In this document: piece after piece, positions 52,568-61,203 of the stretch
How the letters are laid out: each line of letters opens with the position of its first letter
Position numbering within the stretch: the first letter of the stretch is position 1
NCBI GenBank assembly: GCA_945870325.1
Contig: CAMBRQ010000005.1
Coordinates: 45,727-109,726 of the forward strand
Length of the DNA stretch: 64,000 nucleotides
Reading direction: 5' to 3'
Source of the DNA: an uncultured Dorea sp.
GTDB lineage: Bacteria; Bacillota; Clostridia; Lachnospirales; Lachnospiraceae
Notes under the pieces: model-generated
What the model was told of the DNA's origin: nothing
Database searches by the model: none
The model's input: the letters and a program-made list of their open reading frames with translations, nothing else
Translations under genes and position numbers: made by a program

Positions 52568-53260
52568 CTAAAGCATACCCTCCTCCCGGAAACTTATATA
52601 ACAATTATTGCCAATGATGATATGATCTAACAGTTCGATTCCAATTAATGCGCCTGCATCAAGGATTCTCTTGGTTATCAGCATATCTTCACGGCTGGGA
52701 GTCGGATCTCCGCTTGGGTGGTTATGCATAATTACAATGGACACAGCATTCTTTTGTAATGCTTCTATAAAAAGTTCTCTTGGCGTAATGATGGAAGCGT
52801 TGACCGTCCCTTTCGAGATATTGGTCTCGCCAATCAGTCTCGCTCTTGTATTCAACATTAAGAGTTTCATCATCTCCTGCTTCTCATGCCGCAGGTCTTC
52901 CATATAATATCTGGCAACCGTTTCCGGATTCTCAAAGCATAATGTATCCTGATAGGAGGCTTTGGCAAGTCTCTTGGCAAGTTCTGATATACAGGATAAC
53001 TGAATTGCTTTGACTTTCCCAATGCCTTTGATACTCTTAAGCCTCTCGATACTGAATTGGTGTATCCCCAGTATTCCGGTCTCTCCTGCATAATACAGGA
53101 TTTTTCTTGCCAGCGAGAGCGCATTCTCTCCATGAGTGCCAGTACGTAATAACACCGCCAGCAGTTCCTCATCACTTAGGCTGCCGGCACCTTTTTGCTC
53201 ACATTTCTCATATGGGCGTTCCATCTCAGGTATTTCTTTCATGGTATTTGACTGATTCAT
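52568..53260 (-). CDS. radC: RadC/JAB-domain DNA repair-like protein
   Basis: About 230 residues. Helix-hairpin-helix region (LKSIKGIGKVKAIQL) and a JAMM metalloprotease-like motif MHNHPSGDPTPSREDML. Function is unsettled despite its name. Start is unclear: ATG 53260, ATG 53242 and GTG 53284 all lack a good SD. A GAGTTGCC/GGCAACTC inverted repeat lies in the 80-bp gap upstream. radC next to mreBCD is a conserved Firmicutes arrangement. Confidence 0.9.
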   Translation of the reverse strand: MNQSNTMKEIPEMERPYEKCEQKGAGSLSDEELLAVLLRTGTHGENALSLARKILYYAGETGILGIHQFSIERLKSIKGIGKVKAIQLSCISELAKRLAKASYQDTLCFENPETVARYYMEDLRHEKQEMMKLLMLNTRARLIGETNISKGTVNASIITPRELFIEALQKNAVSIVIMHNHPSGDPTPSREDMLITKRILDAGALIGIELLDHIIIGNNCYISFREEGML

Positions 53261-53340
53261 TTTATCTTTGGATTCGTACGACACCTACAGGAGTTGCCGA
53301 TGGCAGTTCCCTTCGGATGCATGGCAACTCATATCAGAAC

Positions 53341-53601
53341 TTATAAGAAGCGATAAATAATAATAGCAAGAATCACGCCAATAATACTTGCGATGGTTAT
53401 CTTAATCGAAAGACCAAATGTGATCACCAGAATTCCAAAATTCAGGACCACTGGTTCCTCCAGCCCAAAAGCCTGTCCATAAGACAGCCAGTTAAGGGCG
53501 GGAACACCTTCTGCCAGCATTCCGATAAACCCACCAAGTACAATGCCTGTTAAGACAAACAGAAATAAAGCCCAGGCGTTTTTGCTTCCTGTTCCCTTCA
53601 T
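53341..53601 (-). CDS. DUF4321 membrane protein
   Basis: 86 residues with two membrane helices (about 9-28 and 57-84); GIVLGGFIGMLAE is typical. GAGGAGGAGTACAT precedes the ATG. Conserved upstream of radC-mre in Clostridia. Function unknown. Confidence 0.82.
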   Translation of the reverse strand: MKGTGSKNAWALFLFVLTGIVLGGFIGMLAEGVPALNWLSYGQAFGLEEPVVLNFGILVITFGLSIKITIASIIGVILAIIIYRFL

Positions 53602-53695
53602 ATGTACTCCTCCTCGTTTTTTCTCTATCTGAAAAACTCAATACATTTTATCATATTTTGAAATCAGTGTATAGACTTATCCCATTAAAAATTTC

Positions 53696-55342
53696 TTAAG
53701 CCTTTGTGCCTTTGTCGAAAATGCGGTATTTTTTGGCGATTGATTCCGCCACTTTCAGACCGTCAATTGCGGCTGAAGTAATACCTCCTGCATACCCTGC
53801 CCCCTCCCCGCAAGGGTAAAGTCCACGAAGACTGCTCTGCATCGTCTCATCTCGTGGTATCCGGACCGGGGATGACGTCCTGCTTTCTACTCCTGATACG
53901 ATTGCATCCGGACGGGAATATCCAGGCAATTTATAATCAAAGGCTTTGATTCCCTCTTCTAAGGATGCTGCCAGTTCTTCCGGGAAAATCTGACGTACAT
54001 TGCCGAAGCAATAGGCGCCTTTCATCTGTGGCTCTACACCCTTTGCCCCTATAGATGGACGATTCTTGCAAAAGTCTTCGAATAACTGTGCAGGTATGCG
54101 TCCGCCGCCTGCCTGGTAAGCCGCTTCTTCTAATCTTCTCTGGAACTCCATGCCGGCAAGCGCTCCTGTGCTGCCATAGTCATCCGGTGTTACGGTTACG
54201 ATAACAGCGCTGTTCGCATTTGCTCCGCCCCGGTCATGATAACTCATGCCGTTGACTGCCAGTCTTCCGGATTCTGAGGAAGCATTCACCACGTAGCCGC
54301 CCGGACACATGCAGAAGGTATATACGCCTCTTCCATTCGAAAGATTCGTTGTCAGTTTATAGGCAGCCGGAGGCAGACCTTTAGAATTATCGGTTCCATA
54401 TTGATTATCATTGATCATGTGCTGCGGATGTTCCATACGAACGCCTACGGCAAATGATTTGGCTTCCATAGGAATCCCTTTGTCTAAGAGCATGGAAAAG
54501 GTATCTCTGGCACTGTGGCCGATAGCGAGAACCGCAAGGTCGGTCTCAAGAATTTCTTCCATCTTCGTGACCGAATCGCAGATTCTTAATCCCACAAGGC
54601 TTGGCTCTTCTTGGTCATGATCCATAAGAACTTCAGTTACCTGTGAATGGAATCTTACTTCTCCGCCATTGGCAATGATGCATTCCCGCATATGTTTTAC
54701 AACTTTGGCAAGAATATCCGTTCCAATGTGCGGCTTATTCTGATAGAGAATCTCCTTTGGCGCGCCGTGTTCTACGAAGATTTCCAAGACTCTGGTGTTA
54801 CGCCCATAAGTATCATGTACTAAAGTGTTCAGTTTCCCATCAGAAAAAGTACCGGCACCGCCCTCGCCGAATTGTACATTGGAATTCGGATTCAGAATGC
54901 CGTCAGTCCAGAACTTTTCTACATCCTGCATTCGCTCTTCCACAGAGGCACCGCGTTCTAGGAGAATTGGACGGTATCCCAGAAGTGCCAGCTGATAACC
55001 ACAGAAAAGCCCTGCAGGTCCTGTTCCTATGACAACCGGGCGATACTTAAGCGGCTGTGTGCCACTTACCTGTATCTTATAAGGGACAGGCTCTTTCTGA
55101 ATCTGAATATTGCTGTTCTTTAACGACCTCAGGCGCTTTTGAAAGGCGGGTTCATTCTTCAATATGACATCTACTGCATAGACATAGAACAGTGTTGGCT
55201 TTTTCCGTGCGTCTATGGATTGTTTTTTAATAATATAAGAAAGGAGCGCATCCTCTTTGATGCGAAGAGTCTTCAAAATCTTCGCTTTCAGATCCGCTTC
55301 GGTATGATGAATGTCCAGTTTGAGTTGATTGATTCTTATCAT
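53696..55342 (-). CDS. FAD-dependent dehydrogenase-like protein (COG2509)
   Basis: 548 residues. An N-terminal ~95-residue domain precedes the FAD loop VIGTGPAGLFCGYQLA (G106-x-G108-x-x-G111); VQFGEGGAGTFSDGKL and the C-terminal PCGEGAGYAGGI motif complete the family pattern. AAAGGAG lies 6 nt upstream. Substrate unknown. Confidence 0.88.
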   Translation of the reverse strand: MIRINQLKLDIHHTEADLKAKILKTLRIKEDALLSYIIKKQSIDARKKPTLFYVYAVDVILKNEPAFQKRLRSLKNSNIQIQKEPVPYKIQVSGTQPLKYRPVVIGTGPAGLFCGYQLALLGYRPILLERGASVEERMQDVEKFWTDGILNPNSNVQFGEGGAGTFSDGKLNTLVHDTYGRNTRVLEIFVEHGAPKEILYQNKPHIGTDILAKVVKHMRECIIANGGEVRFHSQVTEVLMDHDQEEPSLVGLRICDSVTKMEEILETDLAVLAIGHSARDTFSMLLDKGIPMEAKSFAVGVRMEHPQHMINDNQYGTDNSKGLPPAAYKLTTNLSNGRGVYTFCMCPGGYVVNASSESGRLAVNGMSYHDRGGANANSAVIVTVTPDDYGSTGALAGMEFQRRLEEAAYQAGGGRIPAQLFEDFCKNRPSIGAKGVEPQMKGAYCFGNVRQIFPEELAASLEEGIKAFDYKLPGYSRPDAIVSGVESRTSSPVRIPRDETMQSSLRGLYPCGEGAGYAGGITSAAIDGLKVAESIAKKYRIFDKGTKA

Positions 55343-55380
55343 ATCATTCTCCTTTGATGCATATAGTCAGGATGTCCGTA

Positions 55381-56619
55381 CTATCTTCCGGAAGGCTTTC
55401 CTGCAGCGTCTCGTCCGGCAAGATATCCGGTTGCCCATGCCCATTGCAAATTGTAGCCGCCACAGATTCCATCCACATCTAAGAGTTCCCCTACAATATA
55501 TAAGCCATTCACATATCGTGACTCTAATGTAAGAGGGTTCACTTCTTCCGTACGGATGCCTCCTGCGCAGACTTGCGCATTCTCGAATCCATTCGTATCC
55601 TCAATAGGCAGGATCATTCTCTTACATAGATAGGAAAAATGCTGCCATTTTCTGCGCGTTACTTCTCCCACCCTCGTATTCATACGAATCTGCGCCTGCT
55701 CCAATAGCCGCGGAATTAATTTCTGATGAAAGACACCGGTAAGAAAGTCACCGGTCGTCATATCTTCTCTTCCGCTGATGCGTTCTATAAGCAGTGAGAG
55801 CAACTCTTCTTCGGTGCGTTCGGGAACGAAGTCTATCATTACAGACATCTTTTGTTTCTTATATAATCCCATTGCAATATATCTGCTAATCTGAAATACA
55901 GGTATCCCTGAGATTCCATAGGCAGTAATCTGCACTTCCCCGAGATCTTCCGCAAGCGGTGTATCGCCCTGTAACGCAACGACTCTGGCATCCACACGGA
56001 CTCCGGCTGCTTTGGCGAAAGGAGACTTGTGCACCTTCAACTGTACCAGGGCAGGAACGACCGGAAGCATCGTATGCCCCATGGATTTGGCAAGCCCGTA
56101 ACCGCTTCCGTCAGATCCCAAATTATGGGAGGCTTTGCCGCCACATGCCAGGATCACTTTATCGGCACGGAAAGTCTGTTCCTGTGTTCGGATACGGAAC
56201 CCTTTTGCGGTCTGTGACAATTCTAAAGTCTGATTCCCGGTGTATATCTGAATTCCAAGCCGGAGGAGCTCCAATCGAAGGAGTTCCAGCACTGTAGATG
56301 CCTGGTCAGAACGTGGATAGACATAATCCCCGCGAAATTTTACCAGAAGTCCCAGCGATTCGAAGAACTTCAAAGTATCTTCATACCCGAATTCTTCAAG
56401 GATCCCAGCAACAAAATCCATATTCTCACTGCGGTAGCAGGCTGCTTCCATCTTTCTATTTGTCAGGTTGCACCGTCCATTTCCTGTTGCAAGAATCTTT
56501 TTGCCAATATTCTCTTTCTGTTCCAGAATAAATACCTGAGCATTGCAATCCGTTCTTGCCGCTTCGATTGCAGCCACAAGACCAGATGCTCCTCCGCCGA
56601 TAATTCCGATTCTTTTCAT
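55381..56619 (-). CDS. NAD(P)/FAD-dependent oxidoreductase, YhiN/HI0933 family
   Basis: 412 residues. FAD loop GIIGGGASGLVAA (5-17), GNGRCNLTNRK, and a C-terminal GELLDVDGICGGYNLQWAWATG. Flavoprotein of unknown substrate. AGAAGGAGTCACT precedes the ATG. Confidence 0.9.
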   Translation of the reverse strand: MKRIGIIGGGASGLVAAIEAARTDCNAQVFILEQKENIGKKILATGNGRCNLTNRKMEAACYRSENMDFVAGILEEFGYEDTLKFFESLGLLVKFRGDYVYPRSDQASTVLELLRLELLRLGIQIYTGNQTLELSQTAKGFRIRTQEQTFRADKVILACGGKASHNLGSDGSGYGLAKSMGHTMLPVVPALVQLKVHKSPFAKAAGVRVDARVVALQGDTPLAEDLGEVQITAYGISGIPVFQISRYIAMGLYKKQKMSVMIDFVPERTEEELLSLLIERISGREDMTTGDFLTGVFHQKLIPRLLEQAQIRMNTRVGEVTRRKWQHFSYLCKRMILPIEDTNGFENAQVCAGGIRTEEVNPLTLESRYVNGLYIVGELLDVDGICGGYNLQWAWATGYLAGRDAAGKPSGR

Positions 56620-56656
56620 AGTGACTCCTTCTGATATTCTTGCTGTTTGATGGTTA

Positions 56657-57943
56657 CTACAAGTTCACGATGCCATCACGTACAAGATATTCCAAAGACA
56701 TCAGGATTCCCAATTTTGCATGAGGCCATGTGAGTCCTCCCTGGAAATAGACTGCATATGGTGGCTTGATCGGTCCGTCTGCACTCAGTTCAATCGAAGA
56801 TCCTTGAACGAAAGCCCCTGCAGCCATGATGACATCGCTATCATATCCCGGCATCGGCCATGGTTCCGGCGTTACGTAGGAATCTACTGGGGCAGCCGCC
56901 TGAATTCCTTTACAGAATGCAATCACCCCTTCTGGGATTCCGAATTCCACGGCTTGAATGATATCATGACGGCTTTCGGTACTGTTCGGGATTACGAAAT
57001 AGCCTAGTTTCTCATAGATATTGGCAGCGAAGATCGCGCCTTTTAGTGCTCCTGCGACAACGGTTGGCGCAAGGAACAAGCCTTGATAGAAAGACCGCAT
57101 TACTCCAAGGGATGCGCCTACTTCTTTTCCAAGTCCTGGAGAAGTCAGTCGGTAACCGCAATTATCGATCAGATCCTGGCGTCCAGCGATATAGCCTCCA
57201 ATTGGAGCAAGTCCGCCGCCCGGATTCTTGATCAGGGAACCAACAACCATATCAGCGCCTACATCGCTTGGTTCGATGGTTTCAACGAATTCTCCATAAC
57301 AGTTGTCCACCATGCAGATAATATTCGGGTTCATCTCTTTTACAAAGGCAATTAACTCCCCGATCTGCTGTACGGAAAAACTCGGACGCGTCTGATAGCC
57401 TTTGGAACGTTGGATGGTTACCAATTTGGTCTTCTTATTAATCGCCTTTTTAATATTCTCATAATCGAAAGTCCCATCTTCCAGCAGATCTACCTGAGAG
57501 TAGGTTACTCCGTACTCTGCAAGCGATCCGTTAGACGGTCGGATTCCAATGACTTCCTCTAAAGTGTCGTACGGCTTGCCCGCAGGAGATAGTAATTCAT
57601 CTCCAGGTCTTAAGTTCGCACTCAAGGCAATGGCAAGTGCATGGGTTCCGCAGGCAATCTGTGGACGTACAAGGGCGCTCTCTGTATGGAAGATGTCTGC
57701 ATAGACTTGTTCCAGTTTATCGCGCCCCAGATCATCATAGCCATAACCGCTGGCATAGTTAAAACACGCTTCACTGACCCGGTTCTTCTGCATGGCATGT
57801 ATGACTTTCAACTGATTATATTCTGCGATCTGATCAATGTAATCAAAACACTCTTTCAGATTGTGCTCAATGGTATGACCGAATTCCAGAACTTCTCTTC
57901 GGATTCCGATTTCTTTATATAATGTTTCTTTTGCTTCTAACAT
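56657..57943 (-). CDS. YnbB-type PLP lyase (methionine gamma-lyase / aluminium-resistance family)
   Basis: 428 residues of the Cys/Met-metabolism PLP fold. The PLP lysine lies in GSLIKNPGGGLAP, and MVDNCYGEF carries the cofactor Asp. It is near miaA as in Bacillus (miaA-hfq-ynbB), which supports the YnbB identity. The substrate is unproven. Confidence 0.88.
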   Translation of the reverse strand: MLEAKETLYKEIGIRREVLEFGHTIEHNLKECFDYIDQIAEYNQLKVIHAMQKNRVSEACFNYASGYGYDDLGRDKLEQVYADIFHTESALVRPQIACGTHALAIALSANLRPGDELLSPAGKPYDTLEEVIGIRPSNGSLAEYGVTYSQVDLLEDGTFDYENIKKAINKKTKLVTIQRSKGYQTRPSFSVQQIGELIAFVKEMNPNIICMVDNCYGEFVETIEPSDVGADMVVGSLIKNPGGGLAPIGGYIAGRQDLIDNCGYRLTSPGLGKEVGASLGVMRSFYQGLFLAPTVVAGALKGAIFAANIYEKLGYFVIPNSTESRHDIIQAVEFGIPEGVIAFCKGIQAAAPVDSYVTPEPWPMPGYDSDVIMAAGAFVQGSSIELSADGPIKPPYAVYFQGGLTWPHAKLGILMSLEYLVRDGIVNL

Positions 57944-57962
57944 ATCTTTATCTGGTTCCTTT

Positions 57963-58256
57963 CTATAATGCTTCTAAAATCTTCGTTCTGACTTCAGCGC
58001 ATCTGGCATCGAATTCCGGGTTCAGTGAACGTATCTCTAATATCACTTCTGATGCTTCCCGGTACCTCTGCATATCATAAAGGAGAGAGGCACGGTTCAG
58101 TTCGAAAAGCGCTTCCTCTCCTGTAGTCTTGATTAATGGCTTTAATTCTACAAGTTCTTTGTAAGTCGCTGGTGCATTATGTGAACAAGAATATATTTCC
58201 ATTAATGTATTCATTTTCTTTAAAAATTTAGACCCACCTAATAATCTTCTTAACAT
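57963..58256 (-). CDS. Small helical protein of unknown function (in the hfq position)
   Basis: 97 residues. Mostly helical; the segment ~52-90 (EALFELNRASLLYDMQRYREA) resembles a single TPR repeat. No Sm motif, so it is not Hfq. ATG overlaps the miaA stop by 7 nt, with AAGGGAG 5 nt upstream, so it is translationally coupled to miaA. I do not recognise the family. Confidence 0.7.
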   Translation of the reverse strand: MLRRLLGGSKFLKKMNTLMEIYSCSHNAPATYKELVELKPLIKTTGEEALFELNRASLLYDMQRYREASEVILEIRSLNPEFDARCAEVRTKILEAL

Positions 58257-59191
58257 AGTACTCCCTTCGTACGTCTTATCATCTCGTACAGTATCTTCTC
58301 TTCATCATAATTGTAATCATTTTTCTGAATCCAGGTTACCTGTCTCTCCCTCTTAAACCAGGTAATCTGTCGTTTGGCGAAATGTCTGGTATCACGCTTC
58401 AACGTGTAGATAGCCTCTTCAAGACTGCATGCGCCATCTAAGTAGGATAGAATCTCCTTATATCCCAATCCCTGCATGGACACCATCTCTTTGGTGCAGC
58501 CCATCTCCCTAAGTGCTTTCACCTCTTCGATCAATCCCTCTTGCATCATCAGATCCACTCTGTGATCAATGCGTTCATACAAGTTCTTGCGCTCATCATT
58601 CAGCACAAAGTATACGAAATTATATGGCGATTCTTTCTGCCGTTCTCTTTCGTTGTGCTCAGAGATTCTCTGTCCGGTCTGATGATAGAATTCAAGCGCC
58701 CGGATTACTCGCTTGATATTGTTGGCATGGATATCTTCTGCCGCTTTTGGATCTACTGTTTTCAGCCGCTCATGTAGTTCGCTGCCGCCATGTATTCTGG
58801 CATATTCCTCCAGTTCTTCCCGATAGGCAGTATCACCGTCATTTTCTGAGAAGTCGATATCATACAATAACGCCTGGATATAGAATCCCGTACCGCCTAC
58901 GATAATAGGAATGCTGCCACGAGAATAGATCTCCTCCAGGGCTTTTTTCGCCATCTGCTGAAAACGTACTACATGGAATTCTTCCCATGGCTCCAACTCA
59001 TCCACCAGGTAATGAGGCACCCCTTCCATCTCCTGTGGGCGGATCTTAGCAGAGCCGATATCCATATGTTTATAGACTTGCATGGAATCGGCTGATATAA
59101 TCTCCCCGCCGATTGCTTTGGCAAGTCCTATGGAGGCCTTGGTCTTTCCTACAGCAGTAGGTCCTGTAAGCACTACTAATGGTTTCTTCAT
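58250..59191 (-). CDS. miaA: tRNA dimethylallyltransferase
   Basis: 313 residues. Adds the dimethylallyl group to A37 of tRNAs reading U-starting codons. P-loop GPTAVGKT (9-16), DSMQVYKHMDIGSAK, and QITWFKRER near the C-terminus. I start at ATG 59191, just after the mutL stop; the frame extends upstream to 59269 but that is inside mutL. Confidence 0.95.
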   Translation of the reverse strand: MKKPLVVLTGPTAVGKTKASIGLAKAIGGEIISADSMQVYKHMDIGSAKIRPQEMEGVPHYLVDELEPWEEFHVVRFQQMAKKALEEIYSRGSIPIIVGGTGFYIQALLYDIDFSENDGDTAYREELEEYARIHGGSELHERLKTVDPKAAEDIHANNIKRVIRALEFYHQTGQRISEHNERERQKESPYNFVYFVLNDERKNLYERIDHRVDLMMQEGLIEEVKALREMGCTKEMVSMQGLGYKEILSYLDGACSLEEAIYTLKRDTRHFAKRQITWFKRERQVTWIQKNDYNYDEEKILYEMIRRTKGVLC

Positions 59192-59193
59192 CT

Positions 59194-61200
59194 CTATACA
59201 ATCCTCTTGAATTTCTTTTCCAGTTCCCGCTTGCTCATGGCAATGATGGTTGGTCTGCCATGGGGACAATGATATGGATTCTCCAGCGTCAGAAGTTCTC
59301 CGATCAGAGTATCCACTTCTGCAACGGACAATTTCATATTTCCTTTCACAGCGGCTTTACAAGACATAGAAGCCACCTTTTCATCTATCAGGTCCGGCGA
59401 CAGATTCCGGTTAATCTCATCAGACAGACTGTCCAGCATCTGCAACAGCAAGTCTTTCTTGGCAATGCTGAAGAGATTATCAGGCACCGCTCTCACGGCA
59501 TAAGATTCCTGCCCGAATTCTTCGAATTCAAACCCGATCCGGGTGAACTGATCTATGTACTGATTCAGCAATTCCGCCTCCTGCATACTTAAATCAAGGA
59601 TAATCGGTGGACTGATCATCTGGGATGTGAATTCCCTGGTCTTCATGCTCTTTAAGGTTCTCTCATACAGTACGCGTTCATGTGCAGCATGCTGGTCAAT
59701 GATATACAGATTGTCGTGATATTCTACCAGCCAGTAAGTATCGAAGACCTGACCGATTAACTTGTATTCGCTTCTGGCTTCTTTGGTCAGAAGTTTCTCT
59801 TCAAAGAAATCCAACTGTTTAGGGGCCTTTTCTGTGGCTGCCGGAATATCTTCCACGTCTCTTTGGATGTATTTTGGCGTCATAGGGGCATCATCTTGCT
59901 TACGGATATTCTTGGCATACTGTACACTTTCACGGATTCTGTCTGCCTGAATCTCTGGTTTGAATATCTTTGTCTGATCGACTACTTCCGCAGATGAACT
60001 TCTATCGTGATACGCCTGAACACGTTCTTTCATCTTCGCCATAAAGTAATCGAGATTTCTTACCTGTGACGAATCTGAAGGCTTGCTGTTTTCCAAGGGT
60101 GGAACTGTTTTTGCAGCCGGGATGCCCGATGCAGTTGATGGGTTTTCTCTGACAATATCTCCCCTGGAGAGTGTTTTCTTTGGAACGTCAACTTCCACAT
60201 GGGGAATCAGTTCTTCTGCATGCAGTCCCCGATCGACTGCTGCATATATAGTATTATAGACTTCCTGCTGATTATTAAACCGCAGTTCCATCTTCGTCGG
60301 ATGAACATTTACGTCAACGTGTTCTCCGTCAATCTGGATATGCAGTACCACAAAAGGATATTTATGCTGCATACTAAAGTCCTTATAACCATCTTCAATC
60401 GCTTTCGAGATGATATTACTCTTCACATATCTGCCATTGATAAAATAATTCTCAAAATTTCGGTTTCCTCTTGATATGACCGGTTTTCCTAAGAATCCTG
60501 TAATCTTTATCCCTGGCACTTCATAGTCTGCCGCAAGAAGATTCGAAGCAATCTCACGTCCATAGACGTGGTAGATGACATCCTTAAGATTCCCGTTGCC
60601 AGAACTGTGCAGTTTTGACTGTCCATTGTTAATGAACTGGAAAGAAATCTCCGGATGGGATAACGCCATTCTCGTCATCAGATCACCTACATGACTCGCT
60701 TCTGTCATAGGAGTTTTCAAAAACTTCCGCCTGGCAGGAACATTGTAGAAAAGCTGGCGAATCATGAAGGTTGTGCCGTCACGGGCTCCCGTATCATCCA
60801 TGTCTTCTTCTTTGCCCCCAGCAATCCGATATCTGGTACCGAAGGTCTGATCCGCCGTCTTGGTAATCACTTCCACCTGCGAAACTGCCGCGATGCTGGA
60901 TAATGCCTCCCCACGAAATCCAAGCGAACCGATATGTACCAGATCATCCACGGAACGAATCTTGCTGGTAGAATGTCTTAAGAAAGCATTCCGAACATCC
61001 TCCCGGTCGATACCGCATCCATTATCTGCAATTCGGATCAGCGAAATTCCGCCTTCCTGAATCTCGACTACGATTGCAGTTGCCTTGGCATCAATTGCGT
61101 TCTCCACTAATTCTTTTACCACAGATGCCGGTCGTTCAATCACTTCACCTGCCGCAATCTTGTCAATAGTAACCGGATCTAATACTTGTATCTTACTCAT
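59194..61200 (-). CDS. mutL: DNA mismatch repair protein MutL with endonuclease motif
   Basis: 668 residues. GHKL ATPase (KELVENAIDA, GFRGEAL) and a C-terminal endonuclease domain with DQHAAHERVLYE, the metal-site motif of nicking MutL proteins that lack MutH. CPHGRP near the end is also part of that site. 3 nt after mutS. Confidence 0.96.
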   Translation of the reverse strand: MSKIQVLDPVTIDKIAAGEVIERPASVVKELVENAIDAKATAIVVEIQEGGISLIRIADNGCGIDREDVRNAFLRHSTSKIRSVDDLVHIGSLGFRGEALSSIAAVSQVEVITKTADQTFGTRYRIAGGKEEDMDDTGARDGTTFMIRQLFYNVPARRKFLKTPMTEASHVGDLMTRMALSHPEISFQFINNGQSKLHSSGNGNLKDVIYHVYGREIASNLLAADYEVPGIKITGFLGKPVISRGNRNFENYFINGRYVKSNIISKAIEDGYKDFSMQHKYPFVVLHIQIDGEHVDVNVHPTKMELRFNNQQEVYNTIYAAVDRGLHAEELIPHVEVDVPKKTLSRGDIVRENPSTASGIPAAKTVPPLENSKPSDSSQVRNLDYFMAKMKERVQAYHDRSSSAEVVDQTKIFKPEIQADRIRESVQYAKNIRKQDDAPMTPKYIQRDVEDIPAATEKAPKQLDFFEEKLLTKEARSEYKLIGQVFDTYWLVEYHDNLYIIDQHAAHERVLYERTLKSMKTREFTSQMISPPIILDLSMQEAELLNQYIDQFTRIGFEFEEFGQESYAVRAVPDNLFSIAKKDLLLQMLDSLSDEINRNLSPDLIDEKVASMSCKAAVKGNMKLSVAEVDTLIGELLTLENPYHCPHGRPTIIAMSKRELEKKFKRIV

Positions 61201-61203
61201 GTT

